Below, in pieces: positions 9,461 to 19,592 of a DNA stretch of 64,000 nucleotides. Below the pieces are notes generated by a model. It was not told where the DNA came from. It was given only the letters and a program-made list of their open reading frames with translations, and ran no database searches. Source of the stretch: Todiramphus chloris collaris (Eukaryota > Chordata > Aves > Coraciiformes > Alcedinidae); NCBI GenBank assembly GCA_025345505.1, contig JANVCC010009977.1:544571-608570 (forward strand), in the 5' to 3' direction. A program made the position numbers and the translations under genes. How positions within the stretch are numbered: the first letter of the stretch is position 1; every line of letters starts with the position of its first letter.

Positions 9461-12400
9461 CAAATTCCCCCTCACATCTCACTTCTTTTCATCCGCAGTG
9501 CAATTCAAACTCCTACTGTATACCTGCTTGTTTGATATTTGATGTTTAAAAGCAAATAAGAATACATAAACTTAGACAAGGTCTCACCTTGCTCTTTTGC
9601 TCCTATGTGAAGTCATTCTGTTTGGCCTTACCTGTGCTGATTTGTTTTGTGCTTATAATTATGATGACAGCCTTCCTCAATATACACTGAAACCTGTGAC
9701 TATTAAAAAGATTCAGCACTTTTAAGAAAAGAATCAGAATCCTGAATTTTTTTACTGTGTAATCCACATCTTCTTGATTCTATCTGAAAATTTTTCATTC
9801 TTGGTATCACATATTTTATGATTACATTACTGTATTGAAACTGAAGAGTCCACAAGCTTTGTGTGGAGGTTGTATTTTTGTTTCCTGGGGAATGTGCCAC
9901 ACAGCCTACTGTGACTGAAATTTTACCTTGTCCTTCCTGTTTCCCTGATTTCCACAGCTTCAGTAATGCACTCCTTCTCTGTTTGTTAGAATATATATTT
10001 ACATGGCATTACTGCTTATCTGTCTACTATATTCAAGACTCTTGTGTCCTGCTTTATTGACATCAGCATGATGCGGTTAGATTTTCTGTTATCTGATTCA
10101 AATAGCTAAGGAAAGGTAGCATTGTGTTGCTTTCCCTCTCTTAGTACATGAGTGTAGACAGTAACCTAGCCCAACATAACAATGAAAACTTCCTAATAGA
10201 ATCTGTTTAACAGGTCTCTTTACATGATACAGTTTTGTCTGAGATAATTTTTTCTATAGTAGCTTGTATGGGGCTATATTTTCTGCTGAAAGCAGTGTTG
10301 ATACCACAAAGATGGTTTTGTTACTTCTGGGAAGCATTTAGACAGAGTCAAAATTTTTCTGCTTCTCACACCAACTCACTAATGAGTAGGCTGGGGGTTT
10401 ACAAGAAGGTGAGAAGGAACACAGCTGGGACAGTTGACTCCAACTGACCAAAAGGATATTCCATACCATCTGACATCATTCTCAGCAACAGAAGTTAGAG
10501 TCGTGACATTTGTATTCCTTGCCTTCTTCACAGTAACTGTTAGGCATGATGGAGTCCTGCTCTCCTAGAGATGGCTGAACACCTTCCTCCTGATGAGAAG
10601 TGGTGAATTAATTCCTTGTTTTGTTCTGCTGGTGCATTCAGCTTTTGCTTTACCAATTAAACTACCTGTATCTCAAATCACAAGTTTTCTTATTTTTACC
10701 ACTTCAGTTCTCTCCCCCGTGTCACTGGAGGGCAGTGAGCAAGCATCTCTTTGGGGCTTAATTGCTGTCTAGGGTTAGACCAGAACATAAGGAAAGGGAT
10801 TTTTTGTTGTTTTGTTTTTTTTTTTTTTCAACAGAGGGCTTAGTCTCTATTCTTTTAAAGATAGCTAAGCACTCTGTACTATGTAGACTCAAGTAACCAA
10901 AATGGTACAAAATACATACCGTTGACACAATTCCACAATGTATTTGTACCAACAGACTAATAAAATGCTTTTGTTGGGTTAGAACCTCATTTACATTTCT
11001 CCTTCCTTTTCTTCCCTCCACTCTCCAAAAAAAAAAAAAAAAAAAAGGAGCAGTCAGTCTTTATTATCCTTGATTCATGTTTTTATGAGCAGCACAGGGG
11101 ACATGTAAAGGAAAATCCATTAAAATATCCATATCTTCAACAAACCATATACACTGTAGCTGTATTTCCAGTGGTCAGCTTTAATTGTTCCTTTTACATT
11201 TCTGCAGTATATTTTTACAGAGAAGGAATGACTGTAGTTCAATTTTTTTTAAAAATCAATACAACTTGAATCTACATTATATTGGGGCCCTACATTTGTG
11301 CATTTTTTTCTTGAATTTTTGAGAAGCAGCTTTGCTCTGGTACTCTTCATCCACCCTCATACTCTGGTTATGTATTTTTAAATTCTACTCATCATACAGT
11401 CACAATTTGCAGGTGGTATTCAGAGAACTTTTTCCCCTCTAGCTAGCTGTGGAAAGGACAATGCAATTAATAACAGATGGTATGGAATGACCACGTCCTT
11501 GAGAGAATGCCTTATTGGCACCTCCTGCTAATTGTATCACATATAACGCAAGTAAAAGCATAATAAATCTGAACTGGGGGACATTTTATGCAAGATCTTT
11601 TCTCCCTTTCCAGACGGTAAATTGTTCAGCTCTTGAAATATCTATAACCTTGTGATACCCAACTTGCATTAGCTTAATTGCCTCTTTTCTTTTCTTCCTC
11701 CCCTTCCTTGCTCTCATTTCTTTTTTTTTTTTGGTTCCCTGGATGTGTAAGAGCAATTCTGTTTTGTTGGTTTACCTGCTTTAGTGCTGTAACAAAAGGT
11801 TCTATATTTGCTGGCTTGGACAAAATTTTGTTTGGTTGGTTTTGCAGACTTACTGGTAAATTGCCCTTTTTAAAGAGAACTAAAGCACCTATCTTGATAT
11901 CAAAACATGATTAAATACTGAAGGAGTTTAATAGAAATCTAGAAGAGCATTCGCATTAATTGTGAGATGGAGTGAGCTTTGCATATATCAACAGATACAC
12001 CCTATTCTGTTTCTGAATATGACTGCCATCATTAAAAAAAAATTAAAAATCCTGATGCATGAGGAATTTTTCTTTCTCACCATACTAATTCAGTAGCAAA
12101 AAAAGAAGAAAAAATAAGAAAAGACTGCTGAAGTCTCAAATCTCCTTGTGCCTTGTCACCTCAGGAAGGATGACTGCTTCAGCAAGAGTTTGCCTCTGTT
12201 AGCAGCTGGGGAAGGGGAGATTAGTTCTGCTGGATTTTTTGTAGGTTAGTTTTTTTTTTTTTTTTTCTACTTATATCAATAATTTCAATCCTTTTTTTGT
12301 TCCAAGAAGAAAATAACAGATGCATATACAGGAGCATGTATATAGACCTGCTTGCAGAATGATTATACAGCTGCATACGGTGAACAGCATATACAGTTGC

Positions 12401-13199
12401 AAGTCCCTGTCAATATGTAGTTGACTTTTAGGTCTAAGGTATCTCCTTAGATCTCCTAGTATCTGTATGGAGAAGGCAATTTGACAGAGAATTGGTCTTT
12501 GTGGAATATTTCATTTAGATGGAAGAAAGTCTGCAAGTGACTATTCAAATTCCGCTTGGGTCTGTATCCAAGGTGGAACAGTGCCAAGTCATTAAAATCC
12601 ATTCCCCTAGCACCTATAATGCCCTTCAAGTGTATCCTGTTCCTTGTCATATGCTGTGGAGCTACCTGGGGAAAGGAGATCTTCCCTGGACAAAAGTTAG
12701 ACATAGTAGTGTCAATGAAAACCCCAGAGGAAAATATATATTGGTTTGAGAATGAGGACTTCCAAATCTAAATCCCATATTCCTGCTACTGACTTTCTGA
12801 ATTACCATAGACAATTTACTTCATTTTGGGTTTTTTTGTTCCTTCTCCCTGTTCTGATCTATTTTAAACTTTAAGCTCTTGAATGGTTCCTATCCTTGAG
12901 GACTTGTCAGTGTTATTGGAATACATAGTAACATTAGTAATATAATGAACTACTTTGGCGAGTACATTAAAAGCCATGTGTCACTATCAAGACTGCTTTA
13001 GAAAAAACATATAAATGCTAAAGGTATTCCTAAGAGACTGCTGAAATCTGAGCTAAAAGTTATTCTAATGATTTTGATTCTTTGTGCACTGCATCTTGAA
13101 GTGTACCTAAAAATATCTATGAGTTTAGTTTTTTGGCAAGCTCATCTGACGTTTTCTTGTTATACAACTTAGAAGAGTGGTTAACTGAGTTCACTCTCA
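9461..13199. other. AT-rich intergenic DNA without supported genes
   Basis: I see no LTR ends, CR1 motifs or host exons. Simple tracts are a T-run near 10807-10829, an A-run at 11028-11046 followed by AAGGAGCAGTCAG, a T-run near 11718-11731 and another near 12249-12267. The overlapping frames at 12456-12771 show no domain and lie on both strands, which argues for chance. Confidence 0.6.
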
Positions 13200-15305
13200 T
13201 ATGTCTCTGTGAAGGCCCTAGATGGTAAGGGGGGCCAAGCGAGATGGCTAATATTCAAATGCCTTTTCCTCCAGGCTCAAGATCACAGCATCCCAAAGAG
13301 TAAGAAATCAAGTAAGAGAGCTAGGAGACGTGCATGTTTGGTCAGGGAGCTAATGAACAAACTAAAGTGGAAGAAGGAAGTATATAGAACATGGAAGGAG
13401 GGGCTGACCACGTGTGGAGAGTACAAAGTGGTTGTCAGAGGATTCAGGGATGCAACAAGGAAAGCTAAGGCCTCCTTAGAACTAAACCTGGTGATGGAGG
13501 TCAAGGACAATAAGAAAGGCTGTTTTAAGTATGTTGGAGGTAAAAGGAAGACTAGAGAAAATGTGGGCCCACTGCTGAATGAAATGGGTGCCCTGGTGAC
13601 CAAGGACAGAGAGAAGGCAGAGTTACTGAATGCTGCCTTTGGTCTTTACTGCTAAGACCAGATCCCAGGGATTCCAGTCCTGTAGGACCACAGAGGAAGT
13701 CTGGAGGAAGGAAGATTTTGTCTCATTTGAGGAGGATTGGATTAGAGAGCAGTTAAGCAAACTGAACATCCACAAGTCTGTGAGCCCTGATGGGATGCAT
13801 CCACAAGTGCTGAAGGAAATGGCAGAGGTCATTGGTAGTCCATTCTCCATAATCTTTGAGAGGTCCTGGAGAGGAGAGATGCCTGAGGACTCAAGGAAGA
13901 ACAATGTTATCCCAATCTTCAAAAATGGCAAGAAGAAGGACCCAGGCAATTATAGGCCAGTCAGCCTCACTTCCATTCCTGGAAAGGTGATGGAACAGCT
14001 TGTTCTTGTCACCATCTCAAAGCATATTAAGGAAAGGAGGCTTATCGTGGGTAGTCAACATGGATTCAACAAAGGGAAGTCATGCTCGACTAATCTGATA
14101 CCCCTTTCTGATGGCACAACTAGATGGATAGATGAGGGGAGGGCAGTGGATGTGGTATATCTCAACTTCAGCAAAGCTTTCGATACTGTCTCCCATGATA
14201 TCCTCACAGCCAAGCTTAAGAAGTGCAGCCTGGATGGTTGTGTGGTGAGATGGATTGGAAACTGGCTGAAGGACATATCCCAGAGAGTTGTGGTAAGTGG
14301 AGCAGAGTCTAGTTGGAGGCCTGTGGGTAGTGGTGTTCCCCAGAAGTCAGTCCTGGGTCCAGTGCTGTCCAATATATCCATCAGTGACCTGGACAAAGGC
14401 ATAAGAGTGTACCTGCAGCAAGTTTGCTGATGATACAAAACTGGGTGGAGTGGCTGATACATTGGAAGGCTGTGCTGCCATCCAGTATGACCTGAACAGG
14501 CTGGAAAGCTAGACAGAGAGAAATTTAATGAAGTTCAACAAGGGCAAGTGTAAAGTACTGCATCTGGGGAAGAACAACCCCATGTGTCACCACAGGTTGG
14601 GGGCTGATCTGTTGGTGAGCAGCTCTGGGGTAAATATCTAGGATCCATGGTGGACCAGAGGATGGCCATGAGCCAACAATGTGCCCTTGCAGCCAAGGAG
14701 GCCAATGACATCCTGGGATGCATTAAGAAGAGTGTGGCCAGCAGGTTGAGGGAGCTCCTCTTCCCCCTCTACTCTGTGTTGATGAGGCCCCACCTGGAAT
14801 ACTGTGTCCAGTTCTGGGCACCCTAGTTCAAGAAAGACAGGAAGCTACTGGAGAGAGTCCAGTGCAGAGACACTAAGATGATTAAGTGGAGCATCTCCCT
14901 TATGAGGAGAGGCTGAGAGAGATGGGCCTTTTTAACCTAGAGAAAAGGAGACTGAGGTGTGACCTTATTAATGTCTATAAATATGTAAAGGGCAAGTTTT
15001 GGGAGGATGGAGCCAGGCTCTTCTCAGTGATATTCAGTGATAGGACAAGTGGTAATGGATACAAGCTAGAGTGTAGAAAGTTTCAGGTAAACATAAGGAA
15101 AAGCTTTTTCATGATGAAGGTGACAGAACACTGGAACAGGCTGGCCAGAGAAGTTGTGGAGTCTCCTTCTCTGGAGACATTCAAAACCCACCTGGACAAA
15201 TTCCTGTCTGACCTGATCTAGGTGATCCTGCTCTGGCAGAGGGGTTGGACTTGACGATCTTTTGAGGTCCCTTTCAACCCCTAACATTCTGTGATTCTAT
15301 ATGAA
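13200..15305 (+). mobile_element. CR1 LINE, sense, EN end to 3' tail
   Basis: This 5'-truncated element begins at the end of EN (KALDGKGGQARWLIFK), covers the EN-RT linker (13209-13655, with ASLELNLVMEVKDNKKGCFK), most of RT (13630-14430), the RT C-terminal region (14690-15220) and a complete 3' UTR. The 3' UTR ends ACATTCTGTGATTCTATATG at about 15284-15303. A frameshift separates the main RT frame from the FADD box (14423-14434), which is itself intact. A further frame change and stop precede the LRELGLF-type C-terminal part at 14886-15221. It is among the best preserved RT copies in the window but is not functional. Confidence 0.93.
13630..14430 (+). pseudogene. CR1 reverse transcriptase core, 266-codon frame
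   Basis: This RT fragment is uninterrupted. Visible motifs, with residue positions: [16 protein letters not shown] (49-64, CR1 RT entry motif), [18 protein letters not shown] (107-124), [16 protein letters not shown] (141-156), [18 protein letters not shown] (175-192, motif A with the catalytic aspartate in AFD at 185) and [15 protein letters not shown] (234-248). The last motif is usually [11 protein letters not shown], so one residue is changed. The frame ends at TGA 14428-14430, exactly where another frame gives the FADD motif C box, so one small indel separates the two halves of the active site. The first few residues before position 20 may not belong to CR1. Confidence 0.85.
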
Positions 15306-15337
15306 TGCGGGGGAAAAAAAAAAAAATAAAAAAGGAT

Positions 15338-15369
<32 letters not shown>
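15306..15369 (+). repeat. A-rich tract after CR1 tail
   Basis: A run of A with a few T and GGATC interruptions follows the CR1 tail after a short GCGGGGG spacer. CR1 elements normally end in ATTCTATG-like repeats and not poly(A), so this tract is not part of the element. It is either a pre-existing A-rich target, a later expansion or an assembly artefact. Confidence 0.8.
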
Positions 15370-15374
<5 letters not shown>

Positions 15375-16036
15375 GGGAATACAATGTATTTTAATGCCAA
15401 GAAGAAGACCAAGGGTTGAAGCCAGAGAGGGAATAACTGCTTAAGTCACCAACTTTTCCAGTAAGGTACAGGTTTGGAATTTTCTTATTTGCCTTATGTA
15501 ACTGCTATTTTACTTTATCTTGATAGTTTTACTACATTGTAATGTGGAGTTGTGCAATAAATTTTTAATACCCTGTATTCATTTGCATATCTGCATATCA
15601 AGCATTAAATTCAAAGACACTCAATCTTGGAAAAAAATGGAAATCGACATATTAGATCAAGGATGCTATTTAGTCCCCTAAGAGTAAGTATGCTAATCCT
15701 TTCTTTACATGAAGAGCGAAAATTAAAAGTGATATAATGAACTTTGTAGAAACTGATGGAGAAATCTCATGCATCCAAATAGGCTAGACCTTATTATTAC
15801 AATTAAGTAATCAGTATCCTTTAGTAATCATGACTGTTCACTTGCACATGTAGGGGGAATCTGTTTTGAAGTAGTGTTTATTTCCATACAGAGCATCAAA
15901 CAGCTACATCAAGAACTACATTCATATCCAAAATAGCAAAATGTTGATAATAACCAAAGATAATTTTCTAATTAAAGTAAAAACTGAAAGTTTATGCTCT
16001 CTCCTTCACTGCAAAATATTTTTCTCATGTCATTAT
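15370..16036. other. AT-rich spacer, nothing recognised
   Basis: No repeats or coding pattern could be supported between the A-rich tract and the LTR that starts at 16037. Confidence 0.6.
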
Positions 16037-16849
16037 TGTCCTGGTTTGAGTGAAAACAGAACCAATTCTGTTCAGTAATTTTACTTTTCATCTTGGTTCT
16101 TCTAAGTAACTGCACTTTCTGAAGTTAGCAGCCTGTTTTCACACAGTGTCTGCTTCTAGCAGTGATAACACCTCATGTTTAGAGTTACTACCAAGGATTG
16201 ATGTGCAGACCAAGGCCATTGCTGGGTCTTGTGTGCCACATTGAGGGGGGTGCAGAAAGTGAAAGGTTGAACCTTCAGGGAGGAGCGGACAGGACGGGTG
16301 ACTCTATACTGACCAACAAGGTATTCCACCCCAGATACGCCATATTTGGTCTAGAGCTGAGGGACCTGAAGGGTCTCTGGGCTCTTCTCTCCCCTCTTGG
16401 ACTGCTTTGCCAGCTTTTGCTTGGCTTGGCTCGGGTCCTCTTTCTGTTCCTTCCTCGGAGCACCCAAGGAGGACTCTGTCCATTTCTGCCTTCGATCCGA
16501 TCTGCGTGTTCCTGAACCTGGTACCAGAATCCAGCTCCTGAACAGAGCTCCCATCTGCTGCAGGGCCCAGTCTGGGACTTCCCTGGTTCCTGCTCCACAG
16601 CATCAGTGGTGACGGTGATGTAATTACCATCAGGGGGTTGGGTTCGATACTGGTTTTGTATATATTTGTATATATTCCATTTTTTATAATTATTAATTTC
16701 ATTTTCATTAAAGCTGTTCTAGTTTCCTTTTCTAATCGCTAAGTCTCTCTCCCTTGTTCCCTTTCTCTTTCCCCTCTGGGGAGGGAGAGGGGTTAATAGA
16801 GAGCGTCTGTTATAGGTCTAAGGGGCTGCCCTGACCCTAAACCGTGACA
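16037..16849 (+). mobile_element. Solo LTR, family B copy 1 (ERVL-like)
   Basis: An 813-bp block starts TGTCCTGGTTTGAG and ends CCGTGACA, giving TGTC/GACA ends. The opening resembles the widespread avian ERVL-type LTRs. A TATA-like stretch lies around 16655-16675 and ATTAAA at 16708-16713. The GC-rich middle (16340-16620) produces several overlapping frames on both strands, none with a known domain. No internal retroviral sequence adjoins it. I could not find a clear target-site duplication (CATTAT before, AGGAAT after), so the exact ends are less certain than for family A. Copy 2 at 28076-28826 has the same order of sub-sequences. Confidence 0.8.
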
Positions 16850-17905
16850 AGGAATTACTTACCATGCATTGACTTCTTGCTCTGTACTATGAAGATGATA
16901 GTATGATTTTTCTGACTAAAAGACTGTAAGGTTACACCTCTATGGTTTTACCCAGTTCAATGTTTCATCATTACTGAAATGAGAAGAGCCTGCTCTAGCC
17001 TTATGGAGGGACATCCTGGCTTCATACTCCAGCTTCTTTTTATACTGGCCTTGGCAGCAGATACATCTTGCTTTCAAACAGTTCAGCTGATGAACCTGAA
17101 GAAAAACAAAGTAGATAATATGAACAGAGTTTACTAAGGGGATGTGGTGGGTATTGAATTTAATAATCTGAGAAAAGACTCAAATAAAGCCAAAGGCTTA
17201 TTAGGAAGCAGTAACATGTAGCAAGTACTGAGGAAGACATGCATTAGGAAAGAGGAAGGAATCCTACATATCTCTTTTGTTTGCAGCAAGATCCTAGACT
17301 GTCTCAGCTAGAAAGTGTAGTCATGCCAATAATTGGCACCTGGGCAACTGTGTTAACTTGATTGTGTGCTATGTGTGTTGGACTACTATATTTATGATAC
17401 CATAATTTTCCATGTGTTTAAGTTTGAGAGAAACACATAGTCATTGTCATGACTAAAAAGCCACCTTTCTTATACACGAAATGTTATGACATTTCTGTAG
17501 CTGAAAGTTTGACCTGTATAAGAAAGTGTGGAAGAACATCCTTTGAGGATGTTGTATTTATACATTCATCAGGGCTAAATGATCAAACAAGTACTTAGGT
17601 ATTAAAACTGGTATTCTTATACATCCAAGATAGCAATTCAATCATACCTTAATATTGCTGTAGATGTGGCATTATCTTTGACAATTCTGCTATTTCATGT
17701 CCTTCATGCCTTTATTTTTTCAATTTATGCTCTAGAATTAGAAATGAAAGGTACTTTCCTTGAAGGTCACATCACTTGCTTTGCTAAGTGCATAATTTGG
17801 GTGGGTGGATCTGAGATATAAATAATACTGTTCAGATGTTGTAATACTGTGTTCAGATGTTGATGTGGGAAAGCTGTCATTCTATTTATTTTAACTGTTA
17901 AGAAT
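16850..17905. other. AT-rich spacer, nothing recognised
   Basis: No coding or repeat feature could be supported here. Confidence 0.6.
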
Positions 17906-17918
17906 TGTCTGAGTGGCT

Positions 17919-17966
<48 letters not shown>

Positions 17967-17979
17967 TCNNNNNNNNNNT

Positions 17980-18023
<44 letters not shown>

Positions 18024-18172
18024 TCCTTCTTCCTTTCCTTCTTCCTTTCCTTCTTCCTTTCTTCCTTTCTTTCCTTCTTCCTTTCTTCCTTTCTTTCCTT
18101 CTTCCTTTCCTCCTTTCTTCCTTTCTTTCCTTTCTTTCTTTCCTTTCTTTCCTTTCTTTCCTTTCTTCTCTT
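17919..18172 (+). repeat. CTTT/CCTTT microsatellite with assembly gap
   Basis: A long tetranucleotide TTTC tract grades into mixed TTCC/TTTCC units towards the right end. Ten N bases at 17969-17978 interrupt it, so the true length is unknown. The frames through it on both strands are low-complexity artefacts, including minus-strand lysine/glutamate/arginine repeats. Confidence 0.98.
17969..17978. other. Assembly gap (10 N)
   Basis: Ten undetermined bases inside the CTTT tract. The fixed round length suggests a placeholder and not a measured gap. Confidence 0.98.
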
Positions 18173-18179
18173 TCAACAT

Positions 18180-18963
18180 CCATGACTCAAAGATGGATAC
18201 ATAGCAGAAAGAATGAAGGTTTACAGGAGATATTCAACAAACACTTTTTTTTTTCCTAGAATCTTGCTGCTGTTACACACACAGCAATGCTGTACTCTCT
18301 CTCTCTACTTTATTGGTTTTTAACTTTTATTTTCATAAGTGTACTCAGACTTTGTAGTAAATATCTACCAAAGTCATGATTTATCTTGGTAGATTGGACT
18401 TGTCACCTATTATTGTTCAAATATTATGAATATTTCTTCAGACTATCTTTAAGTTTATTCATTTTTCTAGGTGAAATATTTTTACTTTCTGAAAAATAAC
18501 AATAGGAAAGTATAATTGAGACCACATTCATAATCTCTGATGGCTTTGGTCCATCATGGGGCAATGTTTTGTTGCTCTTAAAATCCTTCCAACTACAAGG
18601 TAGTGGAATGGAAATTAAAGACATAAGTAAATGTTCCTGTACAGCATAGTGTCCAAAACTTAACTGCAAAATAAAGCAGGTAATGCCTTCTCATTCTTTG
18701 TTATCAAAAAGTATAGCAAGGCATAAGGATGCAGATGATATTATTTTCAGTGAAATTTAAGAAGGAGCGTATAAGACAAAGGCAGGGTTGAATTCAAACA
18801 CTTCACAAAGCATGCTATGGAGGTGTCAGGCAATTACCAGATCCTAGAGGTCTTGCAGGCTAGAAGTTGTACATGCATCATTGTATTTTGAGTTCTTTGA
18901 AGCATCTGTCTTCCATGCATTAATTTGTCTAAACCATTTTAATCCAGTCTGTACTTCTGCTAC
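18180..18963. other. AT-rich spacer, nothing recognised
   Basis: A short CT run at about 18295-18305 is the only simple repeat seen. Confidence 0.55.
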
Positions 18964-19592
18964 TGTCATGGAAGCACACAGGAAACAAACAGCAGCTGCT
19001 ATCCAAAATGGGTGTTTATTTCAACCAAAGTTGCTGATCGCTCCTGACCAAATACAAGTTTGGATGTCTGCTGGGAATTAATTACCACACAACTAATTCC
19101 TAAACCTTAAAGAAAGATGAACCCAAATGGGCACATGCTCACTCATCAAGAGGAAATCTCCCACACCAGTGTGCCCAAGATACCACGCACCCAAAGTGGG
19201 GGTGAGGCTCACTCAATCCATGGAGACTCATTCAACCCATGGCAGTGTCCTTGGATGGCATGTCCAAGGGGACAGTCCAACTACCAGGCCCACTGTTCTG
19301 CCAAGAACCAACTCCTCTGGTTCTTAGGCAGGACCCTATTTATACCCCAATCTAGTGTGTGCTGTGGTCATTCTGACTGATTGAGGTGACCAGCCCAATC
19401 AAAACACAGACAAGCCCAGACCTCAAACCTGTTTACTGAGGGTCCAGACCCCGAGGCACTTGTCAATCTCTGTGAGGTGCAGCTTAATGGCTGAGGCATC
19501 AAGCTGCTGCAGCACACCCTGTTTGCTTTGTCTCTTTGGTCTGTCAGGGAGGCTGCACCCACTAGAGCTACCCAAAATATTTTATGATAGCA
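18964..19592 (-). mobile_element. Candidate antisense LTR, family C
   Basis: Read on the minus strand the block starts TGCTATCATAAAATATTTTG and ends TTCCATGACA, so it has TG...CA ends. It has an LTR-like order of signals: a strong TATA box (minus-strand GGTATAAATAGGG, complement of 19334-19346) followed about 320 bases later by an AATAAA signal (complement of TTTATT at 19015-19020). It is clearly more GC-rich than its flanks. No perfect target-site duplication was found, and there is no adjoining retroviral coding sequence. A non-LTR promoter-bearing repeat is the alternative. The frames across it on both strands show no domain. Confidence 0.6.

Noticed and set aside
12456..12771. Three overlapping 71-82 codon frames as a possible retrocopy
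   Set aside because: They are on opposite strands, no family was recognised, and there is no poly(A) or target duplication.
16198..16708. Five overlapping frames of 67-134 codons in a GC-rich block
   Set aside because: They lie inside a solo LTR, on both strands, without domain features. Open frames are expected in GC-rich sequence with few stops.
17767..18204. Four overlapping 90-138 codon frames rich in Lys/Glu/Arg or Phe/Ser
   Set aside because: They are translations of the CTTT microsatellite and run through the N gap.
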